From CAYUMU01 sp964445985 (GTDB lineage: Bacteria; Planctomycetota; Planctomycetia; Pirellulales; S012-138): 52,161 nucleotides of DNA. Location of the stretch: assembly GCA_964445985.1 (NCBI GenBank), contig CAYUMU010000048.1, positions 1-52,161 on the forward strand, given 5' to 3'. Each line of letters starts with the position of its first letter. Within the stretch, counting starts at the first letter, position 1. A model generated the notes under the pieces. The model was not told the origin of the DNA and searched no databases. It saw only the letters and a list, made by a program, of their open reading frames with translations. Of the stretch, positions 15,907 to 25,700 are shown in pieces. Made by a program: the position numbers and the translations under genes.

Positions 15907-18252
15907 CTACAGCTTGCGGCGGCGGCTCTTTTTACGGCCGCCGGTCCCCGTCTTGCCGGCAGTCCGCGATTTCCGGCCTTTGTCGCCAGAATTAGATCCA
16001 CCCTCGGCCTTGCGACGGGCTGAGGGGCGCTTGCCAGGGTGAGGCGCCTTGGGACCAGCGCCCTCGGGTGTGGCCGTCAGGTTTTCGCGTTTGAGCTTGC
16101 CCACCAGGTGGAAATCCAGCTCGCGCCGATCCATTTCCACGCGGGCCACGCGCACTCGCACGCGGTCGCCCAGCCGGAATTGATTGCCTTCGCGGCGGCC
16201 CTCCAGCAGGTGGCTGCGGCGTTCGAAGTGGTAGTAGTCGTCTTGCAGCGAGGCGATATGCACCAGCCCTTCGGCGGGCATTTCGGTTCCTCGCACAAAA
16301 AACCCGTAATCGGCCACGCCAGTGATTACGCCGTCGAATTCATCGCCAATGCGGCCTTCCAAATAGGTGAGCAACTTGATCTTGGTCAGTTCGCGCTCGG
16401 CCTGCTCGGCGCGGCGTTCGCGCTGGCTGCAATGTTCGCCGAGACCCACCAAATCGCCCGATTGATATAGTGGCGGCTTGCCATCCAGCAGGGCGTCGAC
16501 CAGGCGGTGAACCGTGAGATCGGGGTAACGGCGAATGGGCGAAGTAAAGTGGCAATAGAACTCGGCGGCCAACGCAAAGTGGCCTTCTTCCACGGGGCTG
16601 TAGACCGCTTGCGGAAGGCTGCGCAGCACCGAGTAATTAACCGCGTCGCGCTCGGGCATGCTGGCCACTTGCCGGAGCAGCGACTGCAAGGCAAAGCGGT
16701 TCTGCAGACTGCTGACCTGAATGCCCAGCTCGTTCACAAACTCGGTCAAGGCTCGCAGCTTGCGCGGCGATGGCATTTCGTGAATGCGGCGGAGAAATTG
16801 CCAGCTGCGATCGTGCAGGGTTTCGGCCACGGCTTCATTGGCCGCCAGCATAAAGTCTTCGATAATCTGGTGGCTCTCGGTGTTCGTTACCACGTGGGCG
16901 CCCGACACGCGGCCGTCTTTGTCGAGGTCGATCTTGGTCTCGGGCATGGAGAGTTCCAAGGCCCCGCGCAGCATCCGCCGCGAACGTAAAATGCCAGCCA
17001 ATTCACGCATCTGGCCCAGCAATTGGAACACCGCGGGCGTGAGCGTCTTCTTCCAGGGCTCGGGCTCGGCAATGTACTCATCCACCTCTTCATAGGTAAA
17101 GCGGCGCGCGCTGCGAATGGCCGTGCGATACAGATCGGTCGCCACGCGGGCTCCATCGGCCGTGAACTCCATCCGCGCGGTTTTGGCGTAACGCACACGG
17201 TTGGGCTGCAGGCTGGCCAGGCTGTTGCTGATCAGCTCGGGTAGCATGGGGATCACGCGGTCGGGCAGGTAGCAACTGGTGGCCCGCTCTTTGGCTTCGC
17301 GATCGAGAGGCGTATCGGGCCGCACAAAGTGCGCCACGTCGGCAATATGCACGCTCAGCAGCCAATGGCCGTTTCCAAGCCGCTCCAGGCTAATGGCGTC
17401 GTCAAAATCGCGGGCATCTATCGGATCGATGGTAATGATGGTTTCGGCCGTCAGGTCCAGCCGGCCTGCTTCGATTTCTTCTTCTTTGAATTTGGCGGCC
17501 TGTTGGCGGGCTTCTTCCATGGTGTCTTCGGCAAACTCACCCGGCAGGTTGAACTCGCGAATGATGGAGAGGGTATCGACGCCCGGGGCGCCGCGCGGCC
17601 CCAGCACTTCCACAATCACGCCTTCGCCGTCGTGGGTGGGCGACGGAAACCGCACCATCTCGAACACCACTTTGTCGCCATCTTGAGCGTTCTTGGCCCC
17701 CGGATCGCCCACGAAGATGGAGTGCGAGAATAGATTGCCATCGACGCGAACCCGGCCCTGGCCCTCGCGTTCAAAGTAGGAACCCACGAACTGGTTGGTT
17801 TCGCGTTCGAGCACCTCGACCACAAAACCTTCGGCCTTGCCGCGGCGTCCGTTGCTTTTGGTGATTTTGACAACCACCACGTCACCCGTAACGGCGTCGC
17901 GGGTATTTTCGGGGGCAATGTAGATATCGGCTTCGCGGTCTTTCTCGCGCACGCCGGTGCGGCCCACGCCGCGCGGCCGCACAAAGCCGTAGCCTTCCGA
18001 GGTTCGCTGGAACACGCCCGCTATGCGGTTCACCTCGCCCTGTTCGGGCGCCCGGACCACGTGCTTGCTGCCGTAGGCCAACTGGCCCCGTTTGACCAGT
18101 TTTTTAATCGCCTGGCGAACTTCCTGGGTTTGTTCTTCCAGCCCTAGCTTTTTGGCGAGCAGCTTGGGCTTGATCGGCTGGTAGTTCTGGCGGGAGATAT
18201 ATTTGAGAATCGCGGCTTCGAGCTCGTTCGATTCCTGCTGGTCGGAAGGCAT
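15907..18252 (-). CDS. rnr: Ribonuclease R (3'-5' exoribonuclease)
   Basis: From ATG 18252 (MPSDQQESNELEAAILKYI) the protein is 781 residues. The order is a winged-helix N-terminus, cold-shock-type OB domains (KHVVRAPEQGEVNRIAGVFQ onward), the RNB catalytic domain with the acidic cluster IDPIDARDFDDAISL, a C-terminal S1 domain (DEFDGVITGVADYGFFVRGT) and a very basic tail (RKSRTAGKTGTGGRKKSRRR). This is the standard RNase R layout, degrading structured RNA 3' to 5'. The frame is open for another 86 codons upstream, but that part is low-complexity and not family-like, so I rejected the longer start. No strong ribosome site is visible. Confidence 0.95.
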   Translation of the reverse strand: MPSDQQESNELEAAILKYISRQNYQPIKPKLLAKKLGLEEQTQEVRQAIKKLVKRGQLAYGSKHVVRAPEQGEVNRIAGVFQRTSEGYGFVRPRGVGRTGVREKDREADIYIAPENTRDAVTGDVVVVKITKSNGRRGKAEGFVVEVLERETNQFVGSYFEREGQGRVRVDGNLFSHSIFVGDPGAKNAQDGDKVVFEMVRFPSPTHDGEGVIVEVLGPRGAPGVDTLSIIREFNLPGEFAEDTMEEARQQAAKFKEEEIEAGRLDLTAETIITIDPIDARDFDDAISLERLGNGHWLLSVHIADVAHFVRPDTPLDREAKERATSCYLPDRVIPMLPELISNSLASLQPNRVRYAKTARMEFTADGARVATDLYRTAIRSARRFTYEEVDEYIAEPEPWKKTLTPAVFQLLGQMRELAGILRSRRMLRGALELSMPETKIDLDKDGRVSGAHVVTNTESHQIIEDFMLAANEAVAETLHDRSWQFLRRIHEMPSPRKLRALTEFVNELGIQVSSLQNRFALQSLLRQVASMPERDAVNYSVLRSLPQAVYSPVEEGHFALAAEFYCHFTSPIRRYPDLTVHRLVDALLDGKPPLYQSGDLVGLGEHCSQRERRAEQAERELTKIKLLTYLEGRIGDEFDGVITGVADYGFFVRGTEMPAEGLVHIASLQDDYYHFERRSHLLEGRREGNQFRLGDRVRVRVARVEMDRRELDFHLVGKLKRENLTATPEGAGPKAPHPGKRPSARRKAEGGSNSGDKGRKSRTAGKTGTGGRKKSRRRKL

Positions 18253-18503
18253 GAAATTGGCGCACTTGGGAAAAGAAATGGAATCGGAAGAGCGGCCGGC
18301 TGCCCGCGGGGCGTGACGACCAATCTTCCTCTGAACGAACTGTACCTTTAGTTCGCGGCTGAATCCAGCCACCGCGGGGGCCAGGGGCGGAGGCCGGACT
18401 TGCGGTACCCTGGTTTGCCCCGGCTCGCTAGAATGGCAGCGCCGGGGGGGCGATGGAAGCGAATCCCCCCCAACAAGTACGCCTGACGAACACGGAATTT
18501 GAA

Positions 18504-18812
18504 ATGGCACGATGGGTGCGAATTGCGGCGGTGAATGATTGCCCCAGCGGCAAGAGTTTGGAAACCGTGGCTGAAGACCGCATCGTGGCGTTGTTCAATG
18601 TCGATGGACAGTTCTTTGCCTTGGATGGCGTTTGCCCTCACCAGGGTGGGCCGCTAGGCAAGGGTTGTTTGACTGGCACGGTGGTTACTTGCCCTTGGCA
18701 TGGCTGGCAGTTCGACGTGCGCACGGGACAGCATACGTTTAGCGCCAACGTGCGACAGCCATCGCTCCCGGTGCAGGTAGAAGCCGGCGAGGTGTTTGTC
18801 GATCTCGAATAA
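18504..18812 (+). CDS. Rieske [2Fe-2S] protein, small ferredoxin-like type
   Basis: The 102-residue protein (from ATG 18504, MARWVRIAAV) is a stand-alone Rieske domain of the NirD/biphenyl-dioxygenase-ferredoxin type. The cluster ligands are C44-P-H46 and C63-P-W-H66, with GWQFD after them. It has no signal peptide or membrane anchor, so it acts in the cytoplasm as an electron carrier, partner unknown. The frame can start 17 codons upstream at 18453; the shorter start fits the family better. It diverges from RNase R across 251 bases. A 25-bp hairpin follows the stop. Confidence 0.93.
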   Translation: MARWVRIAAVNDCPSGKSLETVAEDRIVALFNVDGQFFALDGVCPHQGGPLGKGCLTGTVVTCPWHGWQFDVRTGQHTFSANVRQPSLPVQVEAGEVFVDLE

Positions 18813-18821
18813 CCTCGGGCC

Positions 18822-18877
18822 AAAGTCGCCTTTCGCTCCGCGAAAGGACTTGCTTTCGCGGAGCGAAAGCCGACTTT
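18822..18877 (+). terminator. Long hairpin 3' of the Rieske gene
   Basis: Two 25-base arms (18822-18846 and 18853-18877), beginning AAAGTCG and containing CTTTCGCTCCGCGAAAG, pair with a single internal mismatch around a 6-base loop. The right arm ends in CGACTTT followed by GTTTCTC, so it could act as a terminator between the Rieske and PQQ-propeller genes. The inner arm is itself partly palindromic, so it may equally be a dispersed repeat element. Confidence 0.6.
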
Positions 18878-18925
18878 GTTTCTCGTGCAATCCTTTTCAA
18901 TTCACTATTTGGGTGCGGAACCGCC

Positions 18926-20200
18926 ATGAACAACCAAGCTTCCAAAAGTCGCATTGCCTGGGTGAGAACGATGGCGGCGTTAACCGGGTTCGCCCTCGCG
19001 ATTGCGTCCGCGACCTCAGTTTCTGCCGGCGATTGGCCGCAGATTCTGGGACCCACCCGCAACGGCATTGCCGCCAACGAAACGCTGGCAGCCAAATGGG
19101 GCGAGCAAGGCCCTCGGTTGTTGTGGCAACAACCGGCCGGCAGTGGCTTGGCCGGCGTGGCTGTGGCCGATGGCAAAGCCGTTCTGTTTCACCGCGAGCA
19201 GAACGATGAAATCGCCACGGCGTTCGATGCCGCCACGGGCAAGCCGCTTTGGAAAGCCCCCTTTCCCACGCGGTACGTCAGCACCATCTCGCCCGACGAT
19301 GGGCCGCGCTGCGTTCCCACCATCCACGGCGGTCTGGTGTATCTGTTCGGCGCCGGCGGCCATTTGCATTGCGTAACATTGGATGCCGGCAAGGCCGTTT
19401 GGAGCCGCAATTGCGCCACGGAATTTCGCGCGCCCGAAGGCTACTTTGGCTGGGGGAGCTCACCGATTGTGGTGGCCGACCGCTTGCTGGTGAACGTAGG
19501 CGGGGCCGACGCCGAGGCCGGCATCGTGGCCTTCGATCTGAAGACGGGGCAAACCTTGTGGAAGGCCACGGCCGAACAGGCCAGCTATTCGTCGCCCATC
19601 GTCGCCAAAGTAGGGGAAAAAGAACAGGCGGTGTTCATCACCCGCTACCATGCGCTGGGGCTCGATCCGGCCACCGGCACGGTGCTTTGGAAGATCCCCT
19701 TTGGCAAGCGAGGGCCAACGGTCAACGCCGCCAATCCGCTGGTGCTGGACGATCACGTGTTTCTCACGGCCAGTTACGGGATCGGCGCCGTTTACGCCGA
19801 ACTGGCTGGACCGCAACCCAAAGTCGCCTGGGCCAGCGACGACGTGCTTTCGAGCCAGTACACCACGCCCATTTATAAAGAGGGTTATCTGTACGGCATC
19901 GACGGACGCGAAGACATCGGCGTGGCCAGCCTCCGCTGCATCGATCCGGTCGCAGGCAAAGTCGCCTGGACCCAGCCAGATATGGGCAAGGGAAGTCTGA
20001 TTCTGGCAGGCGACAAGCTGTTGGTGCAAACCACCGACGGGCAACTGCGGTTGGTGGCGGCTTCGCCCAAGGGATACCAAGAACTGACCACGGCTAAAGT
20101 ATGCGGCGGCCAGGCCTATGCCCTGCCGGCGTTGGCTGAGGGCCGGTACTATGTTCGCGACGCCGATACGTTACGGTGTTACTACCTGAAACCCAAATAA
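18926..20200 (+). CDS. Secreted PQQ-like beta-propeller repeat protein
   Basis: The 424-residue protein starts with a signal peptide (about residues 1-35, ending SVSAGDWPQ). It continues with GDWPQILGPTRNGIA, the usual opening of planctomycete PQQ-propeller proteins. Repeats of the type TGKPLWKAPFP, AGKAVWSRNC, TGQTLWKATAE, TGTVLWKIPFG and AGKVAWTQPD mark a beta-propeller related to BamB and quinoprotein dehydrogenases. No cytochrome motif or clear PQQ-dehydrogenase active site is evident, so it is likely a non-enzymatic periplasmic propeller or a binding protein. It is apparently a single gene. Confidence 0.88.
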   Translation: MNNQASKSRIAWVRTMAALTGFALAIASATSVSAGDWPQILGPTRNGIAANETLAAKWGEQGPRLLWQQPAGSGLAGVAVADGKAVLFHREQNDEIATAFDAATGKPLWKAPFPTRYVSTISPDDGPRCVPTIHGGLVYLFGAGGHLHCVTLDAGKAVWSRNCATEFRAPEGYFGWGSSPIVVADRLLVNVGGADAEAGIVAFDLKTGQTLWKATAEQASYSSPIVAKVGEKEQAVFITRYHALGLDPATGTVLWKIPFGKRGPTVNAANPLVLDDHVFLTASYGIGAVYAELAGPQPKVAWASDDVLSSQYTTPIYKEGYLYGIDGREDIGVASLRCIDPVAGKVAWTQPDMGKGSLILAGDKLLVQTTDGQLRLVAASPKGYQELTTAKVCGGQAYALPALAEGRYYVRDADTLRCYYLKPK

Positions 20201-20306
20201 CCCGGCCAAAGGCAGAATCGTTGCCAGCCGCGGCTCATCGCGTTTCCACTCCAAATGCCCCGCTTGCAAGCGAAGCATTGTTATCGATCGGTATCCTCTT
20301 CCCGCC

Positions 20307-21119
20307 ATGGCGATTGAGCTATTTAAGTATGAACCGGCTCCACCGGCGCCTTGGCGCGCCGGCGATGTGCTGCTGATCATTCTGATCTACTTCGGCGCTC
20401 AATTCTTCATGGCCGGGCTGTTGCTCAGCGACGATCCGCCCCCGCCTCCCGCGGTCCCTCAACCCAAGTTGGCGGGCGTGGTCCTGCGGTGGGTTGAGCC
20501 CTCGCCCACGATCTATTTGAACATGAAACTGATGGCCGGAATGGCCGTGGTGAACCTGCTCGTTGTCGCCGCGGCCATTGCCTATTTGCGCGGAGTTCGC
20601 GGCGCCAGCTGGGGCGATCTAGGGTTACGCTTGGATCATGCCCAGCGAGATGTGTTGCGGGGAGTGACCATGTTCGCCATCGTGGTCATTCCCATCTACA
20701 TGCTGCACGGTTTGGTGTCCTTGATCTTTGGGCCCGAAACGCATCACCCGATCATCAACGCCGTGACCAAGTACCCAGGCTTCTTTGGGCTCTGTTTTGT
20801 GTCGGCGGTGCTGATCGCCCCGCTGTCCGAAGAATTCTTGTTTCGCGGCGTGCTGCAAGGTTGGCTGGAAAGCCTGCCGACCGCGCGTTACGAGTCGCCA
20901 GTCACGCCGGCCAGGTTGGCGTTTTGGCCGGTCACCCTGACCTCGCTGTTGTTCGCGCTGTTGCACTTGGGACATGGCGCGGCGCCGATCGCGCTCTTCT
21001 TCTTCTCGCTCGCCCTGGGCTGGCTCTATCAGCGCACCCATCGCCTGCTGCCAAGCGTGGTGCTGCACACCTGTTTGAATGCCCTCAGCATGCTCATGCT
21101 GCTGGTGCCCACGCCTTAG
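20307..21119 (+). CDS. CPBP-family intramembrane metalloprotease (Rce1/AbiI-like)
   Basis: The 270-residue membrane protein has the three CPBP motifs: E175-E176...R180 (SEEFLFRGVLQ), F216xxxH220 (FALLHLGHG) and H254xxxN258 (HTCLNAL). These form the metal-dependent active site of the Rce1-like family. About seven membrane segments are visible. Bacterial CPBP proteins act in membrane protein processing, bacteriocin self-immunity or unknown roles; no neighbour points to one of these. A Pro-rich loop (DDPPPPPAVPQP) after the first helix is unusual. The upstream gap of 106 bases can hold its own promoter. Confidence 0.9.
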   Translation: MAIELFKYEPAPPAPWRAGDVLLIILIYFGAQFFMAGLLLSDDPPPPPAVPQPKLAGVVLRWVEPSPTIYLNMKLMAGMAVVNLLVVAAAIAYLRGVRGASWGDLGLRLDHAQRDVLRGVTMFAIVVIPIYMLHGLVSLIFGPETHHPIINAVTKYPGFFGLCFVSAVLIAPLSEEFLFRGVLQGWLESLPTARYESPVTPARLAFWPVTLTSLLFALLHLGHGAAPIALFFFSLALGWLYQRTHRLLPSVVLHTCLNALSMLMLLVPTP

Positions 21120-21207
21120 CGATCGTGGGCAGCGTTCATTGGGTTTGCTTACGGGCGGGCGATCAATCTCGTCCTGCTTTTTCTACCAAGAGGACGAACC
21201 ACGTGAC

Positions 21208-21269
21208 TTTACCCCGAAGAGGTGTCAGCCTTTAGCCGGCGGTTGAGCGTTAGCGACACCGCCGGAAAA
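21208..21269. repeat. Dispersed palindromic repeat element, copy B (inverted relative to copy A)
   Basis: The reverse complement of this segment matches 10437-10499. The core palindrome CCGGCGGT...ACCGCCGG is preserved and the loop differs by AA versus G. The flanking CTTCGGGG...AAA hairpin arm is partly conserved. The two copies are about 10.8 kb apart in opposite orientation. Confidence 0.8.
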
Positions 21270-21288
21270 CCAACGAAAAATCCCCATC

Positions 21289-21439
21289 GACCCCGTCGAG
21301 GGGTCGCAGAATAGGAGCCCATGAAGAGCCGCCGTTCGGCTGTCATCCTTCCAGGATGAAAAACGAACATCACAATTCGCCAACCAGGGCTGTCGTTACG
21401 CTCAAACCCTGGCTATAAGCCACCATCCCTGCCGGGATG
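21289..21439. repeat. Cluster of four short hairpins
   Basis: Perfect inverted repeats follow each other: GACCCC/GGGGTC (21289-21305), CATCCT/AGGATG (21344-21358), CCAGGG/CCCTGG (21384-21412) and CATCCC/GGGATG (21424-21439). Together with copy B they form a five-hairpin array. The GATGAAAA after the second and fourth hairpins is shared, suggesting that those two are related repeat units. Confidence 0.75.
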
Positions 21440-21496
21440 AAAACCTGGAACGCATTTTTGCGGAACGGGCATCAAAGGCGGAGGGCGAAAGAACAG

Positions 21497-21552
21497 AAAA
21501 AGCCGCGGAACCATCCGTGTCCAGTGGGGGAAAGACAGGAAGGTTCCGCGGC
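21497..21552 (-). terminator. Rho-independent-type terminator of the LTxxQ-like gene
   Basis: On the minus strand, GCCGCGGAACC and GGTTCCGCGGC form a perfect 11-bp stem (21542-21552 and 21502-21512) followed directly by TTTTTC. The loop of 29 bases is long, but the stem and T-run position 90 bases beyond the stop at 21642 fit a terminator. Confidence 0.65.
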
Positions 21553-21641
21553 AATGTTGATGGTGCGAAGAGAAATGGTTTCTCAGGTTCGCGTGGTTGG
21601 CGTAATCGCGGAAGTGGCGCGATTAGACCTGGCCGTGGCTA

Positions 21642-22376
21642 CTACTCGTTGTTGTTGCCACCGGGGCGGCGTCCGCCGCCCGGTCCTCGATTGCCGGTTC
21701 CGCGTCCACCTTCCGTGCCCTCGCCGCCGCGACGGCCGCCTTGGAACATTTGGCTGCGATCGAATTCGGCGCCCTTGAGCTCTTCCAACTGTTTTTGTTG
21801 AGCCGAGGTGAGCACCTGGGAGACGATGCCTTCGCGCTCTTTGCGAATTTCCTCGAAGCGGGCTTGCGCTTCTTCGCGGTTGGGCCGTTCGCCTTCACCC
21901 CGTTGGAACAATTCGCGGGATTTCTGCGCGAGGGCTTCGCTCTTGGCGGCCAGTTCCTTTTGTTGGCTCTCGCTCAGGCCAAGCTTTTTGGCCACCACGG
22001 GGTCTTGCAAGGCGCCCGCGCCGCGCAACTGGATCGAAATGCCTACCAAACGGTCGGTTTGGTGGGGCAGCAAGACGCTGTTCAACTTTTCGGAGTATTG
22101 GGCGGCGATTTTCTCGCGAGCCGCCTGCACTTCGCGCTCCATGGCGGCGCGCAGGTCGCTCAGTTCTTTTGCCTGGTCCTCGCCAATTTCGAGCTCTCTG
22201 CGAACGGCAGAGTTGTTGACCAAACCGAATGGGTCGTTACCGCCGCCGGGACCACCTTGTCCGAACCCACCCTGGCCAAAGCCGCCGGGCCGAGGCCCCT
22301 GGGCCTGCGCCACGGCTGCCAAACTCAAAGCCAGGCAACTTGCCATGAACCAGCGCATCCCGAATCGTTGCGTCAT
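21642..22376 (-). CDS. Secreted LTxxQ-like helical protein with Gly/Arg-rich ends
   Basis: From ATG 22376 (AGGTG upstream) the protein is 244 residues with a signal peptide ending AAVAQAQ. Next comes a Gly-rich stretch (PGGFGQGGFGQGGPGGGND). A helical middle holds repeated motifs of the LTxxQ/Spy-CpxP type: EIGEDQAKEL, LLPHQTDRL, LGLSESQQKEL and VLTSAQQKQLEEL. The C-terminus is RGG-like (GGRRGGEGTEGGRG, RGPGGGRRPGG). Spy-like proteins are periplasmic chaperones or metal/envelope stress sensors; the planctomycete versions are uncharacterised. The low-complexity ends are unusual for the fold. A terminator follows the gene. Confidence 0.72.
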   Translation of the reverse strand: MTQRFGMRWFMASCLALSLAAVAQAQGPRPGGFGQGGFGQGGPGGGNDPFGLVNNSAVRRELEIGEDQAKELSDLRAAMEREVQAAREKIAAQYSEKLNSVLLPHQTDRLVGISIQLRGAGALQDPVVAKKLGLSESQQKELAAKSEALAQKSRELFQRGEGERPNREEAQARFEEIRKEREGIVSQVLTSAQQKQLEELKGAEFDRSQMFQGGRRGGEGTEGGRGTGNRGPGGGRRPGGNNNE

Positions 22377-22713
22377 CTTTTCACCTATTGAATGAAATCC
22401 CAGGAAATGCAATCCAGCCAGTAACGTCGCCAGCCCCCCCTGCTTTTGGCAAGGGTGACAGGCGGCGAAAATGCAGCCTTATCGTTCGCAAAAATGCGTC
22501 GCTACTGGAATAAACCCTGGCCGACAGCCGGGGTTCTGCTCAATTTTCCGTTTTTTTTCAATTTGGACCTAAGTCTGAGCCGGCCTCCCCATTTTCTAGG
22601 CCCCTCTCCTCGGCGGCGGACCCAGATTTGCTTGCATCGACGGCAAGGCTTGGCGCAAGATAGGGGGGATTCCGCACTTAGATGGATCAACGTCAAACGC
22701 CTTGGACTTGGAC

Positions 22714-25700
22714 ATGGTGAACTGGATGCCAAGCCGCAACGCCTATGCTGACGAGGCGTCTACCGCGAGAAACGACTCGCACCCTCCGCGTTTCCCTCGG
22801 ACGCGCCGATTGGCGCCAAGCGACATTCGCCGCGGTGCGCTGCGCCGCTGCTTGATGGCCCTGCTCGTGGCGTTTGGTTCGTCCGCGACCGCACTTGCCA
22901 ACGAACCGGCTGCAGCCAAGGTCGATTTTGCCAGCGACGTTTATCCCATTCTTCGCAAAGCCTGCCTTGAATGCCACGGAGCGGAGCGGCAACTGGGAGA
23001 TTTGCGGTTGGACTCGGCCGAGCAGGCTTTTTCCAGCGGGTATGTAATCGTGGAGGGCAAGCCGGAAGAAAGTGAGTTGATTCGCCGCGTGGAGTTGCCC
23101 GCCGGGCATAAGGAATTGATGCCGGCCGTGGGCGAGCCGCTCAAAGCTCGCGACGTGACGATTTTGAAGCGTTGGATTGCCGCCGGCGCCCTCTGGCCAG
23201 AGAAGCTGGAGTTGGCGAAGCATTGGTCGTACGTAGCGCCGGTTCGACCGCCGCTACCCACCAACCAAAACGACCGGTGGCGCCGCAATCCGGTCGATGC
23301 CTTCATTCTGCAAGGGCTGGAACAGGCGGGCCTGAAGCCCTCGCCCGAGGCCGAGCGGGCCGTGCTGTTGCGGCGGCTATCGCTCGATTTGATTGGCCTG
23401 CCGCCCACGCCTGAGGAAATTGCCGCCTTTGTGGCCGATCCCTCCGAAGCCGCGTACCTGCGGACGGTGGATGAACTGCTGTCGCGGCCGCAATTTGGCG
23501 AACGCTGGGCCAGGCCGTGGCTCGATTTGGCGCGGTATGCCGATTCGCACGGTTTTCAGCGGGATGACCTTCGCGAAGCCTGGGCGTATCGCGATTGGGT
23601 GATCCATGCGCTCAACGCCGATATGCCCTTCGATCAGTTCTCGATCGAGCAACTGGCGGGCGACCTGCTTCCGGGCGCCACCGAAGCCCAGAAGATCGCG
23701 ACAGGGTTCCACCGCTGCACGCCTTCGAACGTGGAGGCCGGATCGGAGCCGGAAGAAACGCGGATCAACCAGGTGATCGATCGCGTGAACACCACGGGCG
23801 CGGTGTGGCTGGGGGCCACGCTGGAATGCGCCCAGTGCCATGACCACAAGTTCGATCCCTTCAGCCAGAAAGATTACTACCGGCTGCTGGCATTTTACAA
23901 CAACACCGAGATTGAGGCCGAACGCACCAACCCCAAGGTGCCAGGCTCGATTCAGTTTATTGGCCCTAAGATGCCGCTGGCGGACCCGGCTTTGGCCAAG
24001 CAGCGGCGTGAACTCCAAACCGAATTGACCGATGTTAAGAAACAACTGGCTGCCCGGCGTGGTGTATTGACGGACGATCTGGATGCCTGGGCCGGGCAGT
24101 TGCAGAAATCGCCAAGCGAGCCCGCGCAAACCCATGTGCTGCAGGTTGCCGAGTTTGCCTCGGAGCAGGGCTGCGAATCGGCCGTGCTGGAAGATGGTTC
24201 GGTGCTGGTGAAGGGCCCCGTGGTAGACAAAGACACTTACCAACTGACCGTGGAAACAAAGCTGACGGGCATTCGCGCCATCCGGCTGGAAACGCTCACG
24301 CACGAGTCGCTGCCTGGCCAAGGGCCGGGCCGCGGCGACGCCCAGCGGCCAAACTTTGTGCTGCATGCCTTTGCCATGGAGGCGGCCCCGGCCTCCGAAC
24401 CCCAGGCCAAGTTCCAGCCGGTTTCGTTCAAGGGGGCGAGTGCCAGTTTTTCGCAAGCCCGGTTCGACGTGAGCGGGGCGATCGACGCCAGCTTGGAAAC
24501 CGCCTGGGCGATCAATCCCAAGTTCGGCCAGCCGCATTGGGCCTCGTTTGCCACGGAGCAGCCGGTGGGATTCGCCGGCGGCACGCGGCTGTCGTTCCGC
24601 CTGGTGCAGAACTACGGCGGTGGCCGCACGATTGGCCGCTTTCGTTTGCTTGCCGAAACGGGTCAGGCATCGCCCCGGGATTTGCCGGCCGAGATCAGCA
24701 ACGTCTTAGCGCGAGAGGCCAAGACGTGGAAGCCGGCCGATCGCAAGCTGCTGGTCGATCATCGAGTTGCCCAAGATGCGGAATCGACCCGGCTGCTAAA
24801 GTCGCAAGCAGCGTTGGAAAAGGAGCAAAAGGCCCTGGCGCCGCCAACCACGCTGGTGATGCAAGAGTTGGAAACGCCCCGCATGACCAGCATTTTTGCT
24901 CGCGGCGACTACCGCAATCCCAATGAGCCGGTGACGGCTGGCACTCCCCAAGTGTTGCACCCGTTCAACGAGTCGATCGCCAACGAGGGACGGCTGGATC
25001 GGCTGGCGCTCGCGCGGTGGTTGATGGATCGCGAGAATCCGTTGGTGGCCCGCGTGACGGTGAACCGCTGGTGGGCCGAGATTTTCGGCCAGGGACTCGT
25101 GGCCACGGTGGAAGACTTTGGTCTCAAGGGCGAGCCGGCCACCCATCCCGAGTTGCTCGACTGGTTGGCGGTGGAGTTCATGGACTCGGGCTGGTCGATG
25201 AAGCACATGATTAAAACGATGGTGCTATCGTCCACCTACCGGCAATCGTCGGCAATTACGGCGGAACAATGGGCGGCAGACGACCAGAATAAGTGGTATG
25301 GCCGCGGACCGCGGTTGCGGATGTCGGCGGAAACGATTCGCGACAACGCGCTGGCCATCGCCGGGCTGTTGAGCTTGAAGCAGGGCGGCCCGCCGATTCG
25401 TCCGTATCAGCCCGACGGCGTGTGGACGAAGGTGGGAGGTCAGAACTACAAGTACGAGGTCAGCCCTGGCGATGAAAGGTATCGCCGGGGTGTGTACGTG
25501 GTGCTCAAACGCGGGGCGCCGTATCCGAGCTTTGTGAACTTCGACGCCTCGGCTCGGCTGGCTTGCACCGTGAATCGCTCGCGGACCAATACACCGCTGC
25601 AAGCGCTGACCTTGCTGAACGATCCCGTATATGTGGAAGCGGCTCTGGCTCTGGCGGAGCGCATCTTGCGTGAGATGCCAGAAGCCGGCGACGGCGAGCG

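Larger units (their letters stand above)
21120..21641. other. Intergenic region with a hairpin array
   Basis: These 522 bases have no convincing gene. They contain the second copy of the dispersed palindrome (21208-21269), four further hairpins up to 21439, and a terminator for the gene on the minus strand. Confidence 0.7.

Noticed and set aside
15315..16023. Open frames across the octamer array on both strands (periodic MPESPYAR-like peptides) as protein genes
   Set aside because: An 8-bp repeat without stop codons is open in several frames at once. No ribosome site, signal or non-repeat domain supports translation.
18252..18510. A longer RNase R start at 18510
   Set aside because: The extra 86 residues are low-complexity and overlap the start of the divergent Rieske gene; the family-like sequence begins at ATG 18252.
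21437..21778. A plus-strand gene following the hairpin array
   Set aside because: It runs across the terminator and into the 3' end of the LTxxQ-like gene on the other strand; no domain is recognised.
23377..24537. A 386-codon minus-strand frame
   Set aside because: It is antisense to the DUF1549 part of cassette 1 and has low-complexity composition.
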